Origin: Sternotherus odoratus
Lineage: Eukaryota > Chordata > Testudines > Kinosternidae
DNA: 64,000 nucleotides
NCBI GenBank assembly: GCA_032164245.1
Contig: JAVMKO010000005.1
Location: forward strand, 59,071,442-59,135,441
Direction: 5' to 3'
Shown here: positions 46,143 through 57,775 of the stretch, piece after piece
Position numbering within the stretch: position 1 is the stretch's first letter
How the letters are laid out: every line of letters starts with the position of its first letter
Program-made: the position numbers and the translations under genes
Notes under the pieces: generated by a model
Told to the model about the DNA's origin: nothing
Databases searched by the model: none
Seen by the model: the letters and a program-made list of their open reading frames with translations, nothing else

Positions 46143-47633
46143 TCCATTGAAGTCAATGGAAAGATTCCCATTGACTCCAGTGGGCTTTGTATAAATCCCT
46201 GAGAGAGAAGTGTAAGAAGCAGGAAGTTTAAACACACTGGAAACATATCTAAGAAGTGGGATAATTGTCTTGTTTTAAAATTGAATAGATTTTAAGGATT
46301 CAGGGAACCAACCAAAAAGAAACAAGCAAATATTTCAATGCTCTCTTGAGAAGCCTTTCAATAACAGCGGTAATGACAGTTTCACAAGATAGAGATTCTG
46401 CTCTGCTCTGTAATTTTTAGGGATTTGGATCTTGATTCAGGAAATCACTTAAGCACTTGCATAAATGCTTCCCTGAATAGAGATTCTGGGGCCTAATCCA
46501 TGGAAGACAAAGATAGTTGAGATTAGTTTATACTTACAATTTTTATCAAGAAGGAAACCTTGAAATCTCATCCAATGCTGCTATGAAAAATAAACCTGCC
46601 TTCATAAGTACCATTTGTTAGACTGAATTGTGACAAAATTGTTAAATCTTGAGCAAATAATGATAACACAGGTCTTGTACAAACACTACTCAGCACATTT
46701 TCATAACAGAGACACAATTTTTCACACTTATAAACATATGTATGTAATAAATTACATTTCAAGCCTATAATAATGCATTCTTGCTGTCAAAAATTTCATG
46801 GATTAAGTTTACAGCAGTTAAGTATTGATTAACAGATAATTATCTGAAATGAAATTTTTATTAAATCATTTTGATTAGCTCAGCTTAACTTTTACACAAA
46901 TAATTGCCTCTGTCTGTGAAGGCTTTGAAAAATTTGTCTGTTTTAATTGTATAACTAGGACAGTTATTTGTAGAGTTTCTTACCATTAAAATTTTTAACA
47001 TTGAGAATATAATAAAAATGTTATTTTTACTGCCTTTTGACTCTGAAGTGCCACTCATAAAAATAGCTATAGATAAATCTTCTTGTTGTAGTATTGTTTT
47101 TAAAGTACTGCAGGAATGTAACTATTGCCATACAAGATCAGAACTTGGCTCATGTAGGCCCGTACCCTGTCACTGGCAGTGTTCAGTAATTTATGCTTCA
47201 AGAGAAAGGAAAAATGGAGGAAAGTACCTTATAGTGCACCTTGCTAATTATGCAGTTTTCTATATGGGTCAAATATCTCCTGGGTATCAATGGGGCAACA
47301 ACTTAATGTACATCCTAAAGCTGCAGTTCTTATTGAGCTCTTTATATTTTGCATATCTATAATCCTCCTTACCACAATGCTATTTTTAGGAGGTGTCTGT
47401 GAAGATTCTAAATCAGTTTGAAGTTTCCCGTAATGAAAAATCTTGTTAGTTGCATCATCATCCTGTTATAAATTTGACTTATCACTGCCAGTACAACTAT
47501 GTTTTCAGCACTTTAACCACTGAAACAAGCAATCTCCTGGTAACTCATGTAGCCTTGAAGTCTACGCTGCATAAAGAAAGAAAAGTGATTTTTCACAGCC
47601 ATGGATCAGAACACTTCAGAAGTCAGAAAGGCC
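46143..47633. other. Intergenic, no gene seen
   Basis: AT-rich sequence of about 1.5 kb. I see only the 'tccattgaagtcaatgg' motif at its left edge (46141-46165). Confidence 0.6.
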
Positions 47634-48000
47634 CAGGGGTGAAAGTAAGGTGGTACAGGTCGGTACGGCATACAGGTAAAAAATGGCCACTTGTACCAGC
47701 CACTTTAATATCGCTGATCTTTTTGCGCACACACCCCACTGACAGCCCTGCTGGGGCCCTACTGGCAACGCCAGTGACAGGGAGCACAAAAGGGGCAGGG
47801 ATGTTAAAGTGCTGCTGTGGCGGGGGGCAAGGGAGGAGAGAGAGGCAAAAGGAGCAGCTACAGTGGGGCTAGAGTCCTGGGAAGCACAGGTGGGCTGTCA
47901 GAGGGACGCTGATCCCCACAGCCCTGACCCTTCCCCTGGGGGAAGAGGGAGGAAAATTGCTTCCCGTACTTGTAAGAGAGAAATTTCACTTTCACCCCTG
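47634..48000. mobile_element. hAT nonautonomous element with perfect 8-bp duplication
   Basis: Ends CAGGGGTGAAAGTAAGG and, inverted, CAGGGGTGAAAGTGAAA lie between identical gaaaggcc octamers (47626-47633 and 48001-48008). It carries no transposase frame; the 140- and 111-residue open frames crossing it are chance. Confidence 0.92.
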
Positions 48001-48591
48001 GAAAGGCCTAACTTTACATACTTAACAGGCTGCCACATTGGCCACTTTGTAATTTTAGGTACAAAAATAGAATATGGTGGGGAGGAAACTGAGATGGTCC
48101 CAAAGCTGAGAGTTCTATACTTCCTGACCACGTCTTCTGATTAGCCCCAAGTTAATTTTTTTAAATGTAAAGTCTAGACTAATATGATTGGGAAATTCTT
48201 TTTTAACCATTTAAGCAAGGAGTCCAGGCATTCATGGGCTTAGACTATGACAGTATTTTATTCTTTGTCCCTTTATCAGAAAAGCCTTTTTTGAAACAGT
48301 GACTACAAACCAGCATGCCCTGTGTTACAGATATCCAGCTCCAAACTTCCCCAAAGTGCAGGGACATTTGGCTCTAGTGTTCCAATTTGGGCCCATCTCT
48401 ACTAATTTTAAAACACAAATATCCTTAGTAATAAAAACAATGCCACAATATTAGATGATGGAAATGTTACCAGAAGAATATTGAAACTAAATGTATTTAA
48501 CATAGAACATTTTTTAACAATTGGCCTATAGTAGCATTGTTCTTTTATTACTTGAACTCCTCAGACACGAGCTTAGTTTGTAAATGAAATA

Positions 48592-48883
48592 CAGTAGACT
48601 CTCGATTATCCAGGATTGGGTTAATCAGGACGTGGATTAACCAGGATGTCAAAAAAAATATGTGTAACTCGCAGGGCCGTCTCTGGCTTTGCTGCTGCCC
48701 CAAGTACACACACAAAACACCCCATCAGGGCACAGGGCAGCCAGTGAACCAACACCCCCTACCCCCAGCACAGGGTGGCTGGTGAACCAACCACCCCTCC
48801 CCATATTTCCTATGGATGGTGATTATCCAGGATTTTATTAACCAGGATTATTTTTTCCCTATCATCCTGGATAATCGAGAGTT
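48592..48883. mobile_element. Pogo/Tigger-like MITE
   Basis: Left end CAGTAGACTCTCGATTATCC follows a TA; the inverted copy 'ggataatcgagag' is near the right end. The shared terminal repeat CTCTCGATTATCCAGGAT is 18 bp. The extreme right end is eroded, so the border is approximate. Confidence 0.65.
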
Positions 48884-49154
48884 TGGAGTCAAACTGCAGA
48901 AGTGTTTTGGGCGGTTTAAACCCTCGCCTCATAGTCAAGGGTGCCAACAACATTGCCATGGATTACATGTATAGTTTCAGAAACTGAATAGCATAGGAAT
49001 CATTGTGTGGCCTTATTGTTCCATTTTAGTGAACAGATTAAACAGTTTTTTGTCTTTGTGCCTGCCCATTTATAAATAAATCTGTATTATATATATAAAA
49101 AGGGAACAATGTTGTGAACAAGCTGTTAATTATATCAGCTTGGATCTGGTCTTC

Positions 49155-49193
49155 TGTATATTGTACATTTTTGTAGGTTTTTTTTGGAATAAA
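49155..49193 (+). terminator. Strong orphan poly(A) site
   Basis: Three TGTA motifs (49155, 49162, 49172) precede AATAAA at 49188-49193, followed by T-rich and GT-rich sequence ('tttttctgtgtctgttggg'). All elements of a vertebrate poly(A) site are present, 13.2 kb after the RET51 stop and not inside any repeat I recognise. Confidence 0.5.
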
Positions 49194-49512
49194 GCTATTT
49201 TTTCTGTGTCTGTTGGGCTGATGTAATGAGTACAATGCTGATTATGCAAAAAAATCTATTAAAAGCTGATGTCAGTTGTTTTGTATTAAACCACAACGAT
49301 ACTTGGTTAAAGCAGCATGTAGTTGTCCCAGTGCTAGAGCTACTGGGAGTGTGCTATAGAAGCTTATTTTTTGCTCCAAATAATTTAGGTTTGGTACTTG
49401 ATTTTTTTTTTTTAAAGATAAGTTTTGAGAGGTATGTAGAATCCATCATAATGGATTAAAGCAACAAATACATCTGGCATGGTATGCTGCCTAACTCCAG
49501 AAGTGGCTAATA

Positions 49513-50681
49513 TCTATATATATAAAAGTCAAATGGTGTATGCGTGCGTGCGTGTATGTACGTTCCCTTACTCCTTCCACACTGTTTGAGCTAGAGACTT
49601 GAAATTTGGTACAGTTATAGGCCTTAGGGTCCTAATCAGCGTAAGAGTAAAAAAAAAAATCAAATCTCACCTCTGATGCCCCCCAGGGGTGAAATTCTTT
49701 AAAGTCCATTCACATCAGCTGGGCAGCAGGTTAACACCTGCTGTTCTCTGTGACATGGTTATGATGTAATAATACCACCCTCCAACGGACCCCGCACTCG
49801 CTCAGCTCTCTCCCCCCCCCCCTCCAACGGACCCCACACTCGCTCAGCTCTCTTCCCCCCCATCCAGGGGCCTGCACACTCACTGAGTTCTCTCCCCCCT
49901 CAGGAAAGAATCAAAAAATTTTAAAATCTCACCCCCCCTCCCTCCCTCCAATGCCCCCCCCCACTCGCTCAGCTCCCTGCCCCCCCCCCCCCCAACGGAC
50001 CTTGCACTCGCTCAGCTCTCTCGCCCCTCAGGTAAGAATAGAAAATTTTTAAAATCTCCCCCTCCTCCAATGCCCCCTACCCACTTGCTCAGCTCTCTCC
50101 CCCCTCCCACCCTCCAATGGACCCCGCACTCACTCAGCTCTCTGCCCCCGCCCCCCCTCCAACGGCCCCGGCACTCACTCAGCTCTCTCCCCCCTCCCCC
50201 CCCCACGGACCCCATACTCGCTCACCTCTCTTCCCCCCATCCAGGGGCCCCCACACTCGCTGAGCTCTCTCCCCCCTCAGGAAAGAATTGAAAATTTTTA
50301 AAATCTCACCCCCCCTCCCTCCCTCCAACACCCCCCCCACTCACTCAACTCCCCCCCCCCCCCACGGACCTTGCACTCGCTCAGCTCTCTCGCCCCTCAG
50401 GTAAGAATAGAAATTTTTTAAAATCTCCCCCTCCTCCCCCCACTCCAACGCCCCCCCACCCACTCGCTCAGCTCTCTCCCCCCTCCCACCCTCCAACGGA
50501 CCCCACACTCGCTCAGCTCTCTGCCCCCGCCCCCCCTCCAACGGCCCCGGCACTCGCTCAGCTCTCTCCCCCCCCTCCCCCCCTCCAACGGACCCCACAC
50601 TCGCTCAGCTCTCTTCGAGCAACGCTGGGTCCCCTTCCCCCCCCTCCGACGGACCCAAGCAACGCTGGGTATTTCTGCTAG
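49513..50681. mobile_element. Nonautonomous Helitron
   Basis: It begins TCTATATATATAAAAG after an A (49512) and ends CTAG before a T (50682), the standard A^T insertion without target duplication. Eight bases before the terminal CTAG is a stem-loop, ACCCA-a-GC-AAC-GC-TGGGT. The 5' end continues with GTGTATGTACGTTCC and 'gacttgaaatttggtaca', typical of animal Helitron leaders. There is no Rep/helicase frame. The middle is filled by C-rich tandem repeats. Confidence 0.85.
49770..50640. repeat. C-rich satellite-like array inside Helitron
   Basis: A unit of about 40 bp built on 'cactcgctcagctctctc' plus 'ctccaacggaccc' repeats imperfectly. A larger duplication of about 365 bp is also seen: the block around 49,970-50,070 ('ggaccttgcactcgctcagc', 'aggtaagaatagaaa') recurs at 50,340-50,440. 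Homopolymer C runs make exact units hard to call. Confidence 0.75.
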
Positions 50682-53600
50682 TTGCTTCATAATAAAGTGT
50701 ATTTTAAAAGAAAGGAAAAGCAATGCATTCGGTCATTTCTGCAATGATGTATTCAGGCTAACCAGAATTTCATATGAAGTCTGAGATTTTATTACGTTTA
50801 TTCTTTTTAGGCTGAGGAAGTTTTCACTATGTCTTTCATATTACTTAATACCTTAGTTAATTTGTAAATGCCCAGTACAAGGATCCTCTCACAAGAAGCT
50901 CCTTGAATAATTAAAGCCTTGATCTATATATCCAAGGCAGGGATTGTACCTTCTCTCTGTTTTGACAGGTACCTAGCCCATCATCTGGCTAAGGTGACAA
51001 GTGCCTTAGAAATAGTTTAGAAACAAGCCACCATACTACTCTAGCACTGAATAATGGGACAGGATTCATGGTTTGTCTTATCAGTCAGTTATACAGACTG
51101 GGGAATGAGTGAAAAGTAGCCTGGGCTCTGTGGTTTTTGAGACCAATAAAAGGCTGTTGCTACTGCATAGCTATTTATCTGCCAAGATCCAAATATGGGA
51201 CAAAAAGCAAAATGAAGGGCACAATACATTTAGTAGATATCAGGCCCAGAAAGGACCACTGTGATTATCTAATCTGCTTTTAAGTGTAGGAAGCTTATGA
51301 CAGTGTGTAATTAGATGCGACGATGGGGCAGTGTAGACTATCTTACTCAGGCACTGTTTGAGCTGTATCTGTTTTGTGGTTAAAAAAAGGACTTCAGTCT
51401 CCATGGATGTCAGATAAAGTTTGCAATGCTACAAAATGCTTTATAATATGAAGAATCTTCACAATAGCCTCCTGAGGAAGATAAGTAGTATTTATTGCCT
51501 GCTGTTTACAGATGGGGAAACTGCGACATGGAGAGCAAGTTAAGTTACCCTTTCCATGATTTTGGATTCAGGCTTTCCCATAGGCCAAACATATGTGTTG
51601 ATTCTACTATAACATAACTTCTGTGACCTCATATGCAGATTTCAATGGAATATTTAATAGCCTGTGCCAGCAAGACAGGAGCAGTAACAAGAGGGTTATA
51701 CAATATAATGTGGAATAAAAAGCCAAACTGAGGGACTTAAAGAAAAAAAATATCTGGCAGGAAACCTACAATGTTGTGGGAAAGTTTCCTTTAGGTGGTT
51801 TAAAATTGTCTGTATCTTAGTTGCATGGTTCAATATCTCCGATATAAATAATTTATAACCATAAAAACTGAGGAGGGGCACAGCTTTATATGGACTTGTT
51901 GGAATTATGTCAGCATTAGAGAACTGTAGCACTTCACAAAACATCCCATATCTAGACAAACTGAATATTGTATGTGAGTTTCAATTCGAAAGCTAAGAAA
52001 AAAATAAACCTCACCAGATGTAATTTTTGTTATTCACACACTTTTATTCTATCCTGGTTTGAGAGGCTAAAAAAAAGATTTTGGTTCTGAAAGGTGTTTT
52101 TTCCCCTCTTTGTTCTGTGATCTAACTCAGACTATTCTAGCAGGCCTGAGTCCTGCTTTTATATCAGTTTTATTTTCCCCACTTGAGCCACTGCTTCACT
52201 GTCACCATTCCACACATGCGCTGAAGAAAACCCAACCAACCAACCAACCAAAAAAAAAAAAAAAAAAAGTCAAAGCTAATGCTGTTCTGGGAAATTCTTC
52301 TTTTCTTTAGAGTCCAGTCATGAGTGGCCACATCCTGTCCTACAACTGTACTGATTTAGGAAAAGAAATGCCTATATTTTTACCAATATACTGTATCTTA
52401 TTTTTCCTGTCTCTAAAATAGCTTGTCTACACTGTTTTTTTAATGGAATTTAAAGGAGTGTCCCTATTTCTTCACCAAATTTATAGCTTTCAGATGTTAA
52501 AAGGAATGCAGCTACCTCTTTAAGAAAAATTCTCAGGCTGAAATAAATTATACCTCAAGCTGAATATGTTTCCTGAATGTTTTACTCCATTATGTCTTTG
52601 CAAACAAAACACCAGCTCTTCCCTCAGCTGTAAAGACTAAGATACATGAGCTCTTGTTTTTTGACGCATCAGAAACCTGTAACCTTTTTTCCTTCTCCCA
52701 ATTTGGAGAGAAAAGCTCCTTAGAGATTGGGCGTATCCTCTAGAAACAGAAACAGTAATGTGGCTTGTCTGCGTAATAAGAAAGGATAGAAGAAAAACAA
52801 GTCAAACTCCTATAGAAGCCAGAGGGCTATTTTCACATGTGGGAGAATCTTAATTTGTATATAGAGTGGATCACATCTTAATGGAGACACTATATCAAAG
52901 ACCATCTTTACTGCCAGTTATGACTGCATCAACCACTTCCTCACACACTCAGAATGGTGTAACATCTCGGTGGCAACTACAGCTTCCATAGAAAAGAAAT
53001 ATTTGGAAAGTAACACAATGAGACAGCACAATGTGACTAGCTAGCTCTCTAGATCCACCAGCATGGACTGTTGAGACCTGCTGCCGTGCTACATCATTGT
53101 ATTAATTACAAGCAATGAATTTGGTGTAGCAGCACTTATTATCACTACCATACTTCCTTGTGCTTGCATATAAGGTTTAACTAGCAAACTTATAAAATTC
53201 GGACATAAGTAAAAGCACACACGTGGATCAATAGTAACTCCTATCTATGTATTACTACAGAGAACAGACTTATACTGTACTGTTAAAGTGGAGAGCCTGG
53301 GGAAGAGGGGGGAGGCATTCCTCCTCTTACCCTATCGTAGAAAAATCATACATTATTTTCAAGGGAAGTAGTACCTACACCTACCTAGTCTCACGGGAGT
53401 CTTCCAAAGAAAACATTTAGAAACCTGTCTTTAATCTACACCAAAATCACATACTTTCTCTGAAAGCAGATGGCTCTTTCTTCTATAGACTTGTTTACTC
53501 TTAATATATTGTAATGGTGTATATGGGGGGGGGGGGGAGGAAATTCTCTAACTTGATAGGATTAAGTCTCATCACAAGGAAAAAAGCCTTTGTAAATCAA

Positions 53601-55381
53601 GAGGTCACTTATCTCAGTTACCTAAATCCTGTCTGTCAGGCTTTTCTCCTTGAGCAGGAAAAACCTACAGCTTGTATATTTTCCCTACATGTTGATTCTC
53701 ATTTTTAGCTAACTAGTTGCTAATGGAACAGAGCAGTGGAATAGAAGAGAGAGAGCAAAGATTAAAACAGACAAGGAGCAGCAAAGAAGTTGTCAGTGCA
53801 CATGGAGATTATAACAAAGTAGATTTCTTCTTGCTGGGCTAGAGGCCTGAGGCCAGCCTAGTTATAAAGAAGACACACCTGAGTGGGGAAATCCCCTGAT
53901 TCCCCCTATAAAGAGTAGCAGGATACTGCAGAAAGAGGTTAGCTAGAATATGGAAGCTTCTGAGTATGAGAAGATTTCTGTGCATAACCCTGGGACCTTA
54001 GGCATGAGAGGACAGGCAGAAAAAATGCCTAGAAGTAACTTGTTCAGGGGCTTAATGAGGATTTGAGGAGATTGTAGGGGTGGTGTTGGATGAAAAGTTG
54101 CTGTATGGGGTTGATTTAAGGAGTCCCCTTGAAGGTGGAAAATGGGGTAAGCTGCCTATCCAGCAATCTCAGACTGTGTGGTGATAGTTAGGAGTTAGTT
54201 TGCCCCAGGACAGCAGAGCTGTGAAATTGACAAGAATGACAGCCAACAGCTGATGTAAGGAATGCAGTATCTACCCAGACACTGCATTGCCCTAACTATA
54301 CTGACATGTCCTATGGCTCCTGTTGAGGTGGTTTTATTAGTTTGGCATAGTAGGGCAGTTACCTGGGTGGTAGGCACACTGAAAAGCTCCTATCTCCACT
54401 TTTTCAGTGATAAAAGCTGACTTTTGTTGACAAAACTATGTAGTTTATACAAGGCCTTACATGCATCCTTTACTCAGCTCCATAAAGCAGTCCCACTGCA
54501 GTAAATGTAAAGCAATAGCCCTATTTCAATATTGATTACATGCTAAAGTCAATGGGACTACTCATGTGTTAAGTTGAGCAGCTGTGTAAGTTTGTAGGAT
54601 TGGGGCCTTAGCTATTTTTGTCACTTTTGGATGAACAGGTTCAGAAATAATTGACATTTGTAAATTGTCATAAATACACTAAAGCAGCATAATTCTACTT
54701 TCTCCATCTGCCAGGTGGTGTTGGGAGGAAGTGCTGGGAGTGGTGATTTAACATTTTATGTGCAGTGGCCTTGATTCTTCAAGGAGCTCCATGTTGGAGG
54801 GTCCCTGTTGCTTGCAACTGTAGAGTTGTTATGTGGGCTGGATCCCTGAGTTCCTACTGAGGTCAGTGGGTGTTGAGAGCCCTCAACACATTCTAGATTA
54901 AGCGCTTTATGTAGCAAAGATTAGAAACAATATATCAATGCTCTTCTAGAAATGCAAATAACATTTATCTGATCATAAAAGATAAATCTGAATGCTATTC
55001 ATTTAATGTTTAACAAAAGAACATACTTGTGCTTGGATGAAGGTGGGCCTTTTCTGGTTTATACACCGGCTGTGTTGCTATTGTTTATGTAGCACCCTGA
55101 GCGTATGACATACAGAACAGGTGCATTATGCCAAAAATAATAAATCTCTGCCTTGAATTAATATCTCTACAGTTCAGAGGATAGAACAGATACAAAAGAG
55201 TATAGAACAAAGTGCTACATAGTCCTCAACAATGCAGCCTTTTCCAGGTGATTTGGGTCTACTGTTATAATTACCAGGAAGCTTGGCACACTTCCTGCAA
55301 GCATTATAAGAAGTTTATTGTGATTGGGTGGATGAATATATCATCTGTGCTCAGGTGTGCTGAGGCTGGTTGCACTGATTC
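50682..55381. other. Intergenic, few features
   Basis: About 4.7 kb of AT-rich DNA. It includes a (CCAA)n plus A-tract at 52233-52268, a G12 run near 53526, an unassigned block at 53,830-54,120 with a TATAAA-like element that may be an old LTR fragment, and an 'agtcaatgggactactcatg' repeat fragment near 54,450-54,605. No gene seen. Confidence 0.55.
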
Positions 55382-55545
55382 AGGTTTCAGAGTGGTAGCC
55401 AAGTTAGTCTGTATCCACAAAAACAACCAGGAGTCCGGTGGCACTTTAAAGACTAACAGATTTATTTGGGCATAACCAGAAGTGGGTAAAAACCCAAATA
55501 AATCTGTTAGTCTTTAAGGTGCTACCGGACTCCTGGTTTTTGATT
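55382..55545. mobile_element. Palindromic repeat of the 'ttagtctgtatcc' family
   Basis: 'aaccaggagtccggtggcac' ... 'cagatttatttggg' (55425-55470) and its inverted copy 'cccaaataaatctg' ... 'gactcctggttttt' (55494-55542) form a long stem around a 23-base centre. The left part shares 'gttagtctgtatcc' with the repeat at 11581-11755. Confidence 0.75.
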
Positions 55546-56599
55546 CAAGTTCAGCTTCTTGTCTCTTATTCAGGTCAGAGAACAGGGACTAACTATAAGT
55601 ATACAGTCCAAAGTCTTGTGACAGAACTACCTTGGTGGGTAAAGATCCTGGATAGATAAGGCATAAATGATTGGTTTGAATAAGCTAGATGGCATACATA
55701 ATTATGAGTATTTAGCACTTTATTGTTTATGCCAATAACAAAGGGGGGTCTCCCTTCTAGTAGAGCATCTCTGCTGTTTTCTGGGGTTTACTTCAGACTG
55801 AATTTTAGCCTTCCATTATTGTATTCACCACTAAAGTTTCAAAATTAATAGGCAGCCTAAACACCAACATGAATTACTATTTATGAGATTTTGGGGTTCT
55901 TCCTTTATGATTTTTGACTTCTCTGGGGTTGGCAATATGTCAGAACAATGTTTAAACCTCTACTCGATATGGCATATCTCAAAGCCTAGAAGCTGGTCTC
56001 TATGGCCATGCAGAACCCCGGTGAAGATCTGTGCACGTCAGGCGTGCAACCTGTTGCAATATGAACGGTCATTCTCTTTCTTCAGTTTGTTCAACAGTGC
56101 AAGCAAGACCTTGCAATGCGGTGGATTTCTCTATGGTGCAACATCCTCATGGTTCTGTGGCTGGAGGTTATCTTGCTTTGGATGCCCTGCTGTTGTGATA
56201 GCCCTAAAGAAATAAAAGTTGGGGTTTTTTTTGGGGGGGGGGACCTTGTGATTACCCAAGTGCCATATAGGTGTGGTAGCAGGACCTCTGCCTGTGTGTG
56301 CAAGGGTTTGCCGTGGGACCCGATCCTTGTGTGCGTGCATAGGGAGGCTGTGTGCGCGATGGGATCAGCTGACTCCATATGCACGTGGGGGACCCGAGTA
56401 TCACCAGTATCTCTAGCTGAGGGGTGCGCATGGGGTAGGACCCCAACCGCCCGTGTGTTTGTCTTTGTGTGCGGGGGTGGCGGGTAGTGCAGGGGGCTGG
56501 TCCCAGGAATGGTGGGGGGGACGTGGGGGGGGGAGTTGAAAGCCAAGTGTGATGGGGAAGGGGAGGAGGGACCCCCTTAAACTACCCCCCCCACACACA
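55546..56599. other. Upstream flank of the CpG-island promoter
   Basis: No gene. From about 56,220 the + strand becomes G/T-rich, with T8G9 at 56222-56242, several G-runs and a (CA) run at 56590-56606, merging into the CpG island. Confidence 0.55.
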
Positions 56600-57000
56600 C
56601 ACACACGCTGGGGCGAGCCCCGCATGGCTCCCGCGGTTTGGGGAGTCCCCGCCCCCGCCGTGGTGCGGCTCAGGCCGGACGAAGCCCCGCCCGCCTCACT
56701 CAGGGGCGGGCCGAAGGGAGGGGCGGGCCGAAGGGAGGAGCGGGCCCCGCCCCCGCCCATCTCCCGGGGCCGGGGCCTGCCGCTTTAAGGGGCTGCGGCT
56801 GAGCCGCGCCTCCGGCCGGTTCCTGCTCCCGGGAAGTGGGGCCGCTGCGGCGAGCCGGGAGGCGGCGGGACAGGCCGGTGAGTAGCGCGCAGTCCCCGTC
56901 CTCCCGCAGCCCGCCCGGCCTGGCCGGGCCCGTTCTTCGCGGCCCTGCTCCTCGGCGGCTGCTTCACTCGCCCCGCCCGCCCATAGCCCCCCTCTGCCTC
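56600..57000 (+). promoter_or_regulatory. CSGALNACT2: CpG-island promoter, probably CSGALNACT2
   Basis: About 400 bp that is very GC-rich and full of CpG, unlike all other unique sequence in the window. It has GGGCGG/CCGCCC-type Sp1 boxes, two of them in a direct repeat ('ggggcgggccgaagggag' twice at about 56703-56740), and an ETS-like CCGGGAAGTG near 56829. No TATA box. The gene name rests on synteny: in human, CSGALNACT2 follows RET on the same strand. Confidence 0.7.
56780..56877 (+). other. CSGALNACT2: Probable noncoding exon 1, CSGALNACT2
   Basis: The CpG island ends in a good splice donor, GGCCG|GTGAGTAGC at 56878, with no ATG-initiated long frame before it, as expected for a 5' UTR exon. 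The gene encodes a Golgi chondroitin sulfate N-acetylgalactosaminyltransferase whose coding starts in exon 2 in human. Exon 2 is not in the window; no frame matches the start of that protein. The 5' end of the exon is a guess. Confidence 0.5.
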
Positions 57001-57775
57001 CACCCCCTCCCTATAGCCCCCCCAGCGCAGCTACCCTCCTACCCCCATAGCCCCCCTCTGCCGCCACCACCTCCCTCCCCCCTCCCTATAGCCCCCCAGC
57101 GCAGCTACCCTCTTACCCCCATAGCCCCCCTCTGCCTCCACCCCCTCCCTATAGCCCCCCCAGCGCAGCTACCCTCCTAGCCCCATAGCCCCCCTCTGCC
57201 GCCACCCCCTCCCTCCCCCCTCCCTATAGCCCCCCAGCGCAGCTACCCTCTTACCCCCATAGCCCCCCTCTGCCTCCACCCCCTCCCTATAGCCCCCCCA
57301 GCGCAGCTACCCTCCTAGCCCCATAGCCCCCCTCTGCCGCCACCCCCTCCCTCCCCCTCCCTATAGCCCCCCAGCGCAGCTACCCTCCTACCCCCATAGC
57401 CCCCCTCTGCCGCCACCACCTCCCTCCCCCTCCCTATAGCCCCCCCAGCGCAGCTATCCTCCTAGCCCCATAGCCCCCCTCTGCCGCCACCACCTCCCTC
57501 CCCCTCCCTATAGCTCCCCCAGCGCAGCTACCCTCCTACCCCCATAACCCCCCTCTGCCGCCACCACCTCCCTCCCCCCTCCCTATAGCCCCCCAGCGAA
57601 GCTACCCTCCTACCCCCATAGCCCCCCTCTGCCGCCACCACCTCCCTCCCCCCTCCCTATAGCCCCCCCAGCGCAGCTATCCTCCTAGCCCCATAGCCCC
57701 CCTCTGCCGCTACCACCTCCCTCCCCCCTCCCTATAGCCCCCCCAGCGCAGCTATCCTCCTAGCCCCATAGCTCC
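56983..57775. repeat. 74-bp C-rich minisatellite
   Basis: The landmark 'agcgcagcta' recurs at 57024, 57098, 57162, 57236, 57300, 57373, 57447, 57521, 57595 (as agcgaagcta), 57670 and 57745. Spacings are 74, 64, 74, 64, 73, 74, 74, 74, 75, 75. The first units therefore form 138-bp dimers, the later ones a plain 74-bp array. Each unit has the frame of 'catagcccccctctgccgcc' and 'acctccctccc'. Confidence 0.95.

Noticed and set aside
56091..56546. 151-residue minus-strand open frame and overlapping + frame
   Set aside because: G/T-rich low-complexity flank of the CpG island; no recognisable protein features.
56836..57180. 114-residue proline-rich frame from the CpG island into the minisatellite
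   Set aside because: It crosses the consensus splice donor at 56878 and is made of tandem repeat sequence.
56983..57775. CRISPR-like regular repeats
   Set aside because: Units are contiguous tandem copies without unique spacers, in a vertebrate genome.
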